Shown one piece after another: positions 1 through 5,759 of a DNA stretch of 8,826 nt; positions within the stretch are counted from its first letter, which is position 1; every line of letters starts with the position of its first letter. Origin of the DNA: CAZSLC01 sp964607675 (lineage in GTDB: Bacteria; Bacteroidota; Bacteroidia; Bacteroidales; UBA932); assembly GCA_964607675.1 (NCBI GenBank), contig CAZSLC010000040.1:1-8826 (forward strand), in the 5' to 3' direction. The translations under genes were made by a program, and so were the position numbers. The notes beneath the pieces are model-generated. The model did no database searches. It saw only the letters and a program-made list of their open reading frames with translations, and had not been told where the DNA came from.

Positions 1-24
1 GGTGCGCAAAATGGAGCACCCGTG
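1..24. repeat. Palindromic repeat, copy 1 (cut by window edge)
   Basis: The left-most copy of a short palindrome found four times in the first 560 bases. The stem arms in the full copies are ACGGGTGC and GCACCCGT around a 10-nt loop GCAAAATGGA; here the left arm begins at GGTGC because the window starts inside it. The flank that follows (GCCGAGG) resembles that of copy 4 (GGCGAGG) more than those of copies 2 and 3 (GGCAAGA), so copies 1 and 4 may share ancestry beyond the palindrome. Function unknown; not a recognised named element. Confidence 0.85.
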
Positions 25-60
25 CCGAGGGTATAGTCCTGTGAATAAGATGGTTGCATG

Positions 61-240
61 CTAATTTTGATCAGAAATATCGTCTTGTGTTGTGGATGTT
101 CATGGATGATGTGTTGTGGATGGTGAAGTTGTGGATGAATAAGTAGCAGATGATGTGTCACAGATTGAATTGAGAAATTTTGTGAAATGGTCGTGTGCTA
201 TATGGCGGAGTGCTTTGGTTTATGTGTTGTAGAAGTGATG
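61..240. other. G-skewed non-coding stretch with GTTGTGGATG near-repeats
   Basis: No convincing reading frame is seen here. By eye the plus strand has roughly 57 G and 12 C over these 180 bases, a strong local skew. The decamer GTTGTGGATG occurs at 89-98, 113-122 and 128-137; the first two lie inside a 13-nt exact repeat (86-98 and 110-122). Each contains TGTGGAT, the core of an inverted DnaA box, and 130-138 (TGTGGATGA) differs from the consensus complement TGTGGATAA at one position. A TAATTTTG at 62-69 matches the Bacteroidetes -7 box but lacks a matching -33 element. Whether any of this is functional is unknown. Confidence 0.45.
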
Positions 241-245
241 AATTT

Positions 246-284
246 AAGAACGGATATCGTTGTGAATCGATAAGTTACGTTCTT
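246..284. repeat. Imperfect inverted repeat (hairpin) preceding the tandem array
   Basis: The outer arms AAGAACG (246-252) and CGTTCTT (278-284) pair over 7 bp. Inside them TATCG (255-259) pairs with CGATA (268-272) around an 8-nt loop, with small unpaired stretches between the two stems. It ends exactly where the 121-bp tandem duplication begins (285). No named family recognised. Confidence 0.6.
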
Positions 285-285
285 G

Positions 286-311
286 ACGGGTGCGCAAAAT
301 GGAGCACCCGT
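286..311. repeat. Palindromic repeat, copy 2
   Basis: An 8-bp perfect stem (286-293 with 304-311) encloses the 10-nt loop GCAAAATGGA. Identical in copies 3 and 4. The stem is GC-rich in an AT-rich surrounding, so it should fold well as RNA or single-stranded DNA. No T-run follows, so it is not an ordinary intrinsic terminator. Confidence 0.9.
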
Positions 312-406
312 GGCAAGAGTATTGATGTGCAGTCTTTTAATAATGCGTGCATTACATGATCAAAATCATCTATAAAGTGGCTGGTAATGTGATACTTATG
401 CAATCG

Positions 407-432
407 ACGGGTGCGCAAAATGGAGCACCCGT
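407..432. repeat. Palindromic repeat, copy 3
   Basis: Identical to the copy 121 bases upstream in stem, loop and flank (GGCAAGAGTATTG). It is the junction copy between the two full tandem units. Confidence 0.9.
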
Positions 433-527
433 GGCAAGAGTATTGATGTGCAGTCTTTTAATAATGCGTGCATTACATGATCAAAATCATCTATAAAGTG
501 GCTGGTAATGTGATACTTATGCAATCG

Positions 528-553
528 ACGGGTGCGCAAAATGGAGCACCCGT
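528..553. repeat. Palindromic repeat, copy 4
   Basis: Same 8-bp stem and 10-nt loop. It is followed by GGCGAGG rather than GGCAAGA, so homology to the tandem unit stops at 556. It marks the right end of the repeat array; the palindrome itself is the likely recombination point that generated the duplication (inference). Confidence 0.9.
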
Positions 554-603
554 GGCGAGGATAAAGATTGGAAGGTGCTCGTGGTATGGGGTCGAGACAA
601 GGG

Positions 604-715
604 TCTGAGTTCGAATTTTCAGAAATCTGAAAGTCACGCATCAGCGTGACCGCTGGTAGGGCGTGTATGCACAGCATACAAAAGCCCGATAGGCGTGTCT
701 CCTAGCACGAAGTGC
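604..715. other. Run of consecutive hairpins; possible structured RNA
   Basis: Several hairpins follow each other closely. TTCAGA/TCTGAA is at 618-631; its TCAGA (619-623) could alternatively pair with TCTGA at 604-608. GTCACGC/GCGTGAC with loop ATCA is at 633-650. GGGC (659-662) pairs with GCCC (684-687), enclosing TGTATGC/GCATACA with loop ACA (664-680). TAGG/CCTA is at 690-704 and GCAC-GAA-GTGC at 705-715. A strong bidirectional terminator hairpin follows at 731-774. This could be a small RNA read on the plus strand and ended there, or the extended 3' region of the minus-strand tRNA transcript. It matches no RNA family I recognise, and no good promoter is seen directly upstream. Confidence 0.4.
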
Positions 716-730
716 GTATGGAAACTGTAA

Positions 731-774
731 ATCACAAAAAAGGCTTTCAGAAATCTGAAAGCCTTTTTTGTGAT
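731..774. terminator. Bidirectional intrinsic terminator next to tRNA-Lys
   Basis: A perfect 21-bp inverted repeat (731-751 with 754-774) is centred on AA at 752-753. The GC-containing core GGCTTTCAGA/TCTGAAAGCC is flanked by A6 on the left and T6 on the right, so either strand yields a stem followed by a U-run. For the minus-strand tRNA the core starts only 8 nt past the tRNA 3' end, and the outer stem includes the last four tRNA bases (771-774). The 17-mer TTTCAGAAATCTGAAAG of this hairpin also occurs at 617-633. Confidence 0.85.
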
Positions 775-843
775 CCGTCTGGGGCTCGAACCCAGGACCC
801 CAACATTAAAAGTGTTGTGCTCTACCTGCTGAGCTAACGAATC
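771..843 (-). tRNA. tRNA-Lys (anticodon UUU)
   Basis: The minus strand folds into a complete cloverleaf. The acceptor stem is GATTCGT/ACGGATC (7 bp, one G-U pair), followed by TA. The D-arm is GCTC/GAGC, the anticodon stem CAACA/TGTTG with loop CTTTTAA (anticodon UUU at 808-810), the variable loop GGGTC, and the T-arm CTGGG/CCCAG with loop TTCGAGC. The discriminator is A (771). The 3' CCA is not encoded, so it must be added enzymatically. The gene supplies the tRNA that reads AAA and AAG lysine codons. It has its own promoter (851-881) and terminator (731-774) and is divergent from the gene at 923. Confidence 0.97.
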
Positions 844-850
844 GGGGCTG

Positions 851-881
851 CAAAAGTATGAAAAATCTTTTAAACTCCAAA
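851..881 (-). promoter_or_regulatory. Bacteroidetes-type promoter of tRNA-Lys
   Basis: Read on the minus strand, TTTG (881-878) is separated by exactly 19 bases from TACTTTTG (858-851), a full match to the Bacteroidetes primary sigma consensus TTTG-N19-TAnnTTTG. Seven bases separate the -7 box from the first tRNA base, so transcription should start at or within a few bases of the mature 5' end. Confidence 0.85.
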
Positions 882-910
882 AAAAAACAACCTATATTTT
901 AAATTTCTTC

Positions 911-918
911 TACCTTTG
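911..918 (+). promoter_or_regulatory. -7 box TACCTTTG of the 923 gene
   Basis: An exact match to TAnnTTTG, ending only four bases before the ATG at 923. No TTTG is found at the expected -33 spacing. With the usual 4-8 nt from this box to the transcription start, the mRNA would begin at or next to the ATG, implying a leaderless or near-leaderless message unless a later start is used. Confidence 0.55.
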
Positions 919-922
919 CTCC

Positions 923-1735
923 ATGCAGGATTTTATAAAAGATGTAAAGGAATGGCTTACAAATCTGAATATCAAGTTTGTGAACAAAGGCATGAACTTT
1001 TATTTCCCCGATAAAAACTTCTCACTCACAGCTATTTCTATGGGCACTTTTAACACAAAAAGTACCAATCCGAATATTTATGAATTGGCAAGTGAGATAA
1101 ATAACATACAGACTCCCCACATTTACCTATATGAAGATCGATGGTGGCACTCTCCCTTGTTGTGCAAAGGTCATATCCTCTCAAGACTAGGGATGGTGCA
1201 AAATGTGTTTGCCAGAAATTGTGAGGCGAAGATTATTTCTACCCAGGAGGCCAACGATTTTCTCAATATCCACCACGACTACGGAGCCGCAAAGGCAAAA
1301 TACAAATACGGTTTGTTCCTCAAGAAAGCCCCATTCGCCATGGTTGCCGTTGCCACATTTTCCTCCCCAAGAAAAATGAATCGAGAGGGTCCCATTTTGT
1401 CATACGAATGGATAAGGTATGCTTCCACCATAAATATAAGGGTCATTGGGGGAATGGGAAAATTGATGGCTGCATTCGTAAAAGATATTGCACCTGACGA
1501 AATCATGTCTTATTCAGATTCCGAATGGTCACAAGGTGAATCATATAGAAAACTTGGATTCAAAGAGGTAAAAGGGCACCCTCCAGTTCCGTTTGTGGTG
1601 TACAAAGAGACAATGGAGCGGGTATCCTTTTCGAAACTAAGAAGGGTTCAATCTGATTTTGACACACTACTCAAATCTGAAGGTGTATTTACCATCTACA
1701 ATATGGGGAGTCGCAAATGGCTTCACAATTTTTGA
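923..1735 (+). CDS. Hef-like (homing-endonuclease-associated) protein, 270 aa
   Basis: Function is not established. The layout resembles phage T4 Hef-type and other free-standing homing-endonuclease relatives. A short N-terminal nuclease-like region ends in an EDxW...K..I..RLG motif (E71, D72, W74, K82, I85, R88-G90), recalling the EDEW...K..I..rlG signature of Vsr-like phage nucleases. Then come an AR-C element (97-100), a degenerate IHHDYG (116-121; phage proteins have NHxQG), YEWIRYAS (161-168), IGGMGKL (175-181), SYSDSEWSQGESY (196-208) and LGF (211-213). The second half looks GNAT-like. The usual second acidic residue of EDEW is Arg73 here, so nuclease activity may be lost and the protein domesticated. 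The ATG at 923 is chosen because the -7 box lies just upstream; Met24 is an alternative. It stands alone between a divergent tRNA and gyrA. A DNA-modifying GNAT relative (Mom-like) is another possibility. Confidence 0.7.
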   Translation: MQDFIKDVKEWLTNLNIKFVNKGMNFYFPDKNFSLTAISMGTFNTKSTNPNIYELASEINNIQTPHIYLYEDRWWHSPLLCKGHILSRLGMVQNVFARNCEAKIISTQEANDFLNIHHDYGAAKAKYKYGLFLKKAPFAMVAVATFSSPRKMNREGPILSYEWIRYASTINIRVIGGMGKLMAAFVKDIAPDEIMSYSDSEWSQGESYRKLGFKEVKGHPPVPFVVYKETMERVSFSKLRRVQSDFDTLLKSEGVFTIYNMGSRKWLHNF

Positions 1736-1803
1736 TTTGTTCAGTAATTTTTTTTTTCGTAAATTAGCGTTTTGTTTAAAATAATATTTAATAGGTATAA
1801 CTA

Positions 1804-4302
1804 ATGGAAAGTGAGGAAGTTAAGAACAGAATAATACAGATCGACATCGAAAACGAGATGAAAAGCGCATATATTGACTACGCAATGTCAGTAATTGTAT
1901 CTCGTGCACTTCCAGATGTCAGAGATGGCTTAAAACCTGTTCACAGAAGGGTCTTATACGGTATGTATAATCTCGGAGTGCTCTCAAATAGTCAGACCAA
2001 AAAGTCTGCTCGTATTGTGGGAGACGTGCTTGGTAAATATCACCCACATGGTGATTTAAGTGTCTATGAAGCTATGATAAGAATGGCTCAAGAGTGGAGC
2101 CTACGCTATATGCTTGTCGAAGGACAAGGCAATTTTGGTTCTATTGACGGAGATTCTGCCGCAGCAATGCGTTATACAGAGGCACGCCTCCGCAAATTGG
2201 CAGAGGAATGTCTCATTGACCTCGATAAAAACACCGTCGATTTTAGATCTAATTTTGATGAAAGCACACAGGAGCCAATTGTTTTGCCTGCAAAGGCACC
2301 TCTACTCCTTCTCAACGGAGCATCTGGCATTGCAGTAGGTATGGCTACAAATATGGCACCGCACAACCTCACAGAGGTAGCAAATGCCATTTGTGCCTAC
2401 ATTGACAATAGAGAAATATCTGTTGCCGAATTGATGCATTACATTAAGGGCCCCGATTTCCCTACTGGAGGGATAATACAAGGCCTCCAAGGTATCAAAG
2501 ATGCCTTCGAAACTGGCAGGGGGCGCATTGTCGTAAGGGCTAAAACCGATATTGAGGTTTCAGAAAGCGGAAGAGAGACAATTGTGGTGACAGAAATTCC
2601 TTATATGGTTAACAAAAAGGAATTAATTGAGAAAATTGCCGAGATGGTTGAGAGCAAGAGGATTGAGAATATTTCCTACATCAATGATGAAAGTGACCAT
2701 AAAGGGATGAGAATTGTCATCAAATTGAAAATTGGGGCAGTGGCAAATGTAGTATTAAACACATTGTTCAAACTCACCCCTCTTCAATCAAGTTTCTCAA
2801 TAAATAACATAGCCCTCGTTGATGGCCGTCCTCGCCTACTCAACCTTCCTCAGTTGATAAAATACTATGTAAAACACAGACACAATGTTGTTGTAAGGAG
2901 GGCACAATTTGAACTTGACCAAGCTCAGAAAAGGGCACATATCCTTGAAGGACTCCTTAAAGCATTGGACATTATAGACCAGATTATATCACTCATCCGT
3001 TCATCTTCAACCCCACAGGAGGCAAGAGAGAGGTTGGTCACTGAGTTTGGATTTTCAGAAATACAGGCCAATTCAATCGTAGAAATGAGATTGAGGCAGC
3101 TCACAGGACTTGAAAGAGAGAAATTGCAGGCAGAATACGATGAACTAATGAAATTGATTACACACCTAATCGAATTTCTCGGAGATGAGACTATGCAATA
3201 TGCCCTTATCAAGGAGGAGGTACAAGACCTTAAAAATCGTTATGGTGACGAGAGACGCAGCGTCATTGAACCATCTGCAGACGAATTCAATCCTGAAGAT
3301 TTCTACCCAGACGAAGATGTAGTGATCACTATCTCCCACCTTGGATATATCAAAAGAACCCCTCTTGCAGAATACAGACTTCAAAACAGAGGAGGAGTTG
3401 GTGCAAAAGGGAGTAACACGAGGGATGAAGACTTCATCGAACACATCTATGTAGCCAATATGCATAGCACGATGCTCTTCTTCACCAGCAAGGGCAAATG
3501 CTTCTGGCTAAAAGTATATGAAATACCAGAAGGCAACAAGGCATCAAAGGGGAGAGCGATTCAAAATGTAATAAACATCGAGCAAGATGATAAAGTATGT
3601 GCATACATTAACATTAAAAACCTAAATGACGATGAGTATCTTAACTCTCATTATATTATCCTTGCAACCAAATCTGGGACAATCAAGAAAACTCTTCTTG
3701 AAGCCTATTCCCGTCCACGTGCAAATGGAGTTAATGCAATCACAATCAGAGAAGGAGACGACCTTATAGAGGCAATACTCACAGATGGTAATTCTGAAAT
3801 ATTCCTCGCTGCCAAGGAGGGTAAATGTGTAAGATTCCATGAAGAGAAGGCTCGTGCCATAGGTAGAACAGCTACTGGAGTTCGTGGCATTCTTATTGAG
3901 GGGAATGATGAGGTAATTGGTATGAATTGTGTACCTGCTAATGAAAGTGATCGTGCAAACAGCACAATGCTTGTAGTAAGTGAAAACGGATTTGGAAAGC
4001 GGTCAGAAATAGATGATTATAGAATCACCAACAGGGGTGGCAAAGGGGTCAAGACCATTAACATCACAGAAAAAACAGGCAAACTGATTGCTATGAAAGA
4101 GGTAACTGATGAAAACGACCTTATGATTATCAACAAATCAGGTATTACAATTAGAGTAGCCGTTTCCGACATAAGAGTGGCAGGAAGGGCAACACAAGGG
4201 GTAAAACTCATCAACCTAAGAGACGGAGACAGCATTGCTGCAGTGTGTAAAGTAAACAAAAGCGAAGAGAAACCCTCTTCGACAGAAGAAGATAATTATT
4301 AA
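1804..4302 (+). CDS. gyrA: DNA gyrase subunit A
   Basis: This is the breakage-reunion subunit of gyrase; with GyrB it introduces negative supercoils using ATP. At 832 aa it is full length. The N-terminal topoisomerase domain has SRALPDVRDGLKPVHRR (33-49), the quinolone-resistance region GKYHPHGD (77-84) and the catalytic tyrosine Y124 in AAMRYTE. The C-terminal beta-pinwheel starts near residue 510 and carries a degenerate GyrA box, QNRGGVG (527-533; canonical QRRGGKG), plus a related NRGGKG (743-748). The box and the wrapping domain favour GyrA over ParC. The protein ends in a short acidic tail. Leu85 sits at the E. coli Ser83 position and Glu89 at Asp87; Glu is normal there in many bacteria, but Leu at 83 is a well-known quinolone-resistance change. 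The upstream gap of 68 bp is AT-rich without a clear -7 box. The TPR gene follows after 18 bp. Confidence 0.98.
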   Translation: MESEEVKNRIIQIDIENEMKSAYIDYAMSVIVSRALPDVRDGLKPVHRRVLYGMYNLGVLSNSQTKKSARIVGDVLGKYHPHGDLSVYEAMIRMAQEWSLRYMLVEGQGNFGSIDGDSAAAMRYTEARLRKLAEECLIDLDKNTVDFRSNFDESTQEPIVLPAKAPLLLLNGASGIAVGMATNMAPHNLTEVANAICAYIDNREISVAELMHYIKGPDFPTGGIIQGLQGIKDAFETGRGRIVVRAKTDIEVSESGRETIVVTEIPYMVNKKELIEKIAEMVESKRIENISYINDESDHKGMRIVIKLKIGAVANVVLNTLFKLTPLQSSFSINNIALVDGRPRLLNLPQLIKYYVKHRHNVVVRRAQFELDQAQKRAHILEGLLKALDIIDQIISLIRSSSTPQEARERLVTEFGFSEIQANSIVEMRLRQLTGLEREKLQAEYDELMKLITHLIEFLGDETMQYALIKEEVQDLKNRYGDERRSVIEPSADEFNPEDFYPDEDVVITISHLGYIKRTPLAEYRLQNRGGVGAKGSNTRDEDFIEHIYVANMHSTMLFFTSKGKCFWLKVYEIPEGNKASKGRAIQNVINIEQDDKVCAYINIKNLNDDEYLNSHYIILATKSGTIKKTLLEAYSRPRANGVNAITIREGDDLIEAILTDGNSEIFLAAKEGKCVRFHEEKARAIGRTATGVRGILIEGNDEVIGMNCVPANESDRANSTMLVVSENGFGKRSEIDDYRITNRGGKGVKTINITEKTGKLIAMKEVTDENDLMIINKSGITIRVAVSDIRVAGRATQGVKLINLRDGDSIAAVCKVNKSEEKPSSTEEDNY

Positions 4303-4311
4303 CTTTATTTA

Positions 4312-4319
4312 TAATTTTG
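4312..4319 (+). promoter_or_regulatory. TAATTTTG, -7-box-like sequence before the TPR gene
   Basis: An exact TAnnTTTG match lies in the 18-bp gap after gyrA, one base before the ATG at 4321. No -33 TTTG is seen at the right distance. If it is a real promoter, transcription would begin inside the annotated coding start, which is awkward; the match may be chance in AT-rich sequence. Confidence 0.25.
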
Positions 4320-4320
4320 T

Positions 4321-5643
4321 ATGAAAAAAACATTATTAATTCTATCTGCCTTACTTCTAGTATTTTCGCTAACAGCGCAATCTAAAGATCAGGTTTTAAA
4401 AGATATTGAAAAAGCAAAAGTTGCAACTGAAAATCCAAAAAAAGCTGCAAATCCATCTACTTGGATTAAATTAGCAGAGGCCTATATTGACGCATATCAA
4501 CTTCCATTTTCTAATTTAAGAATTGGTTCTTCAGAGGTCGAGGAAAAAATCTTTTTGAAAGACCAAAAAATGATAAGTTCTGAAAGTGTTGAATTATCAG
4601 GCCAAATGTATAAATCAAAGACCTATGACGATAAAAAATTATATTACAATGACAAAGGTATTTTGGAAGTTATACAAATCACCAAACCCGTATCACAAGA
4701 GAATTTCCTTGAATTAGCTTATGAGGCCCTCATGCAAGCAGGCAAAGCAGATGTGAAAGGGAAGAAAAAAGATGATATCAAGAATACTTTTAAAAGAGTG
4801 AGAGAGATCTATGTAAATGAAGGTCTAAGTCAAAACACTCTGGGAGATGTAAAAAAGGCTTGCGACAATTTCGAATCTTCTCTAAAATTCTCTAACAATC
4901 CATATGTCAATAGTGTAGATAGCATAATCACTTATTATACTGCATTGACAGCCAAGATGATAAAGGATTTTGATAGGGCTCAGAAATACTACGAAAAATG
5001 TCTTGAAGTTGGCTATGATCAAAAAGGTGAATGTTATTCAGGTCTTGCCGAGATATATAAGGCCAATGGCAACGAAGAAAAATCAAAAGAGATCTTAAAC
5101 CAAGGTTTTATAAAATACCCAAATAGTCAAAGTATTCTTGTCGCTCTTATCAATCTATACCTTGAAACCAATGATGATCCAAACAAAGTATTAGACCTAA
5201 TCAGAACTGCTCAAAAGAACGAGCCAAACAATGCTTCTCTGTACTTAGCTGAGGGTAACGTTTATAAAGAGATGAAGGATTATGAAAACACTATGAAATG
5301 CTACGAAAAATCTAACGAGATTGATCCTAAATATGTAGCAGGTCTATATTTTGCAGGTGCTACTTATTACGAGATTGCTGTTGAAATTCAAGAAAAAATC
5401 AATGCTCTTGATGTAAATAATGTCACAGATTATGAAAAATTGAGCAAAGAACTCGATAGCAACTTAAAAAAGAGCATCCCTTATTTCGAAAGAACATTTG
5501 CAGGTTCTGAAGGCGATTTGAACACTCAAAAAGCTGCTGCAGAGTATTTAAAACTTATTTACTTCCGTTTCCGTGAAGAAAATAGTGAAAACCAAGCACA
5601 CTACGACAAGTACAATAATTTCTTAATTGAGAATAGTAAATAG
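4321..5643 (+). CDS. Secreted tetratricopeptide-repeat protein
   Basis: A 440-aa protein with an N-terminal signal peptide (charged MKK, hydrophobic 4-17, likely cleavage near A19/Q20), so it should act in the periplasm or on the outer membrane. Helical TPR-like repeats span about 170-345, clearest at 205-232, 236-266, 270-300 and 307-336 (YLAEGNVYKEMKDYENTMKCYEKSNEIDP pattern with small and aromatic residues at TPR positions). A last pair is interrupted by a helical insert at about 350-385. Residues 20-165 show no recognised domain. TPR proteins are scaffolds for protein-protein contact; the partner is unknown. It follows gyrA by 18 bp and precedes a strong terminator, so gyrA-TPR is probably one transcription unit. 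From memory, a TPR gene next to gyrA also occurs in Porphyromonas and Bacteroides genomes. The ATG is fixed by the signal peptide. Confidence 0.85.
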   Translation: MKKTLLILSALLLVFSLTAQSKDQVLKDIEKAKVATENPKKAANPSTWIKLAEAYIDAYQLPFSNLRIGSSEVEEKIFLKDQKMISSESVELSGQMYKSKTYDDKKLYYNDKGILEVIQITKPVSQENFLELAYEALMQAGKADVKGKKKDDIKNTFKRVREIYVNEGLSQNTLGDVKKACDNFESSLKFSNNPYVNSVDSIITYYTALTAKMIKDFDRAQKYYEKCLEVGYDQKGECYSGLAEIYKANGNEEKSKEILNQGFIKYPNSQSILVALINLYLETNDDPNKVLDLIRTAQKNEPNNASLYLAEGNVYKEMKDYENTMKCYEKSNEIDPKYVAGLYFAGATYYEIAVEIQEKINALDVNNVTDYEKLSKELDSNLKKSIPYFERTFAGSEGDLNTQKAAAEYLKLIYFRFREENSENQAHYDKYNNFLIENSK

Positions 5644-5662
5644 TCAGAACTTTAAATATTAT

Positions 5663-5701
5663 AATACCTCCACGTGGCACATAACGTGGAGGTATTTTTT
5701 T
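5663..5701 (+). terminator. Intrinsic terminator after the gyrA-TPR unit
   Basis: A 13-bp perfect stem (5663-5675 with 5684-5696) with an 8-nt loop is followed by a T-run through 5701. It lies 20 bp after the TPR stop codon and separates that unit from the kinase gene. Confidence 0.93.
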
Positions 5702-5731
5702 ACATATACTTAATTTTTCATAAAAAATAAG

Positions 5732-5739
5732 TACCTTTG
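5732..5739 (+). promoter_or_regulatory. -7 box TACCTTTG of the sensor kinase gene
   Basis: An exact TAnnTTTG match ending 20 bases before the ATG at 5760 and just after the terminator, the expected place for an independent promoter. The -33 region has no clear TTTG. The predicted leader is about 13-16 nt and has no strong Shine-Dalgarno sequence, as is common in this phylum. Confidence 0.65.
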
Positions 5740-5759
5740 TCAAGGTTACAGCGAATAAT

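Larger units (their letters stand above)
285..556. repeat. Tandem duplication, 121-bp unit, two full copies plus a 30-bp third
   Basis: Bases 285-405 and 406-526 are identical, and 527-556 repeats the first 30 bases before diverging at 557. Each unit begins with an 8-bp hairpin (ACGGGTGC/GCACCCGT) and carries a second inverted repeat TAATGCGTGCATTA (341-354, repeated 462-475) and a small one TGATCAAAATCA (357-368, repeated 478-489). The period of 121 is not a multiple of three, so each repeat shifts the reading frame, which argues against coding. Exact identity points to recent duplication or ongoing homogenisation, so copy number may vary between strains. Confidence 0.95.

Noticed and set aside
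246..557. Integron attC-type recombination sites
   Set aside because: The hairpins lack the paired RYYYAAC/GTTRRRY core sites, no cassette genes lie between them, and no integrase is present.
1..560. CRISPR array made of the palindromic repeat
   Set aside because: Only four copies, with spacings of 288, 121 and 121 bp; the two 121-bp intervals are identical to each other rather than unique spacers, and no cas genes are nearby.
396..677. 93-codon open frame on the minus strand across the repeat array
   Set aside because: It runs through the 121-bp repeats, whose period shifts the frame, and through strong hairpins; it has no recognisable domain and no ribosome binding site. Treated as chance.
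771..843. tRNA-Lys as an attachment site of an integrated element
   Set aside because: No duplicate of the tRNA 3' end is found elsewhere in the window and no integrase gene is seen; an element beyond the left edge cannot be excluded.
1764..1774. Promoter -7 box for gyrA (TTAGCGTTTTG)
   Set aside because: TA and TTTG are separated by three or more bases instead of two, so it does not fit TAnnTTTG.
2925..4259. Several 70-100 codon frames antisense to gyrA
   Set aside because: Shadows of the gyrA reading frame with no signals of their own.
1804..4302. Topoisomerase IV subunit ParC instead of GyrA
   Set aside because: A GyrA-box-like motif, the full six-blade-sized C-terminal domain and the 832-aa length fit GyrA.
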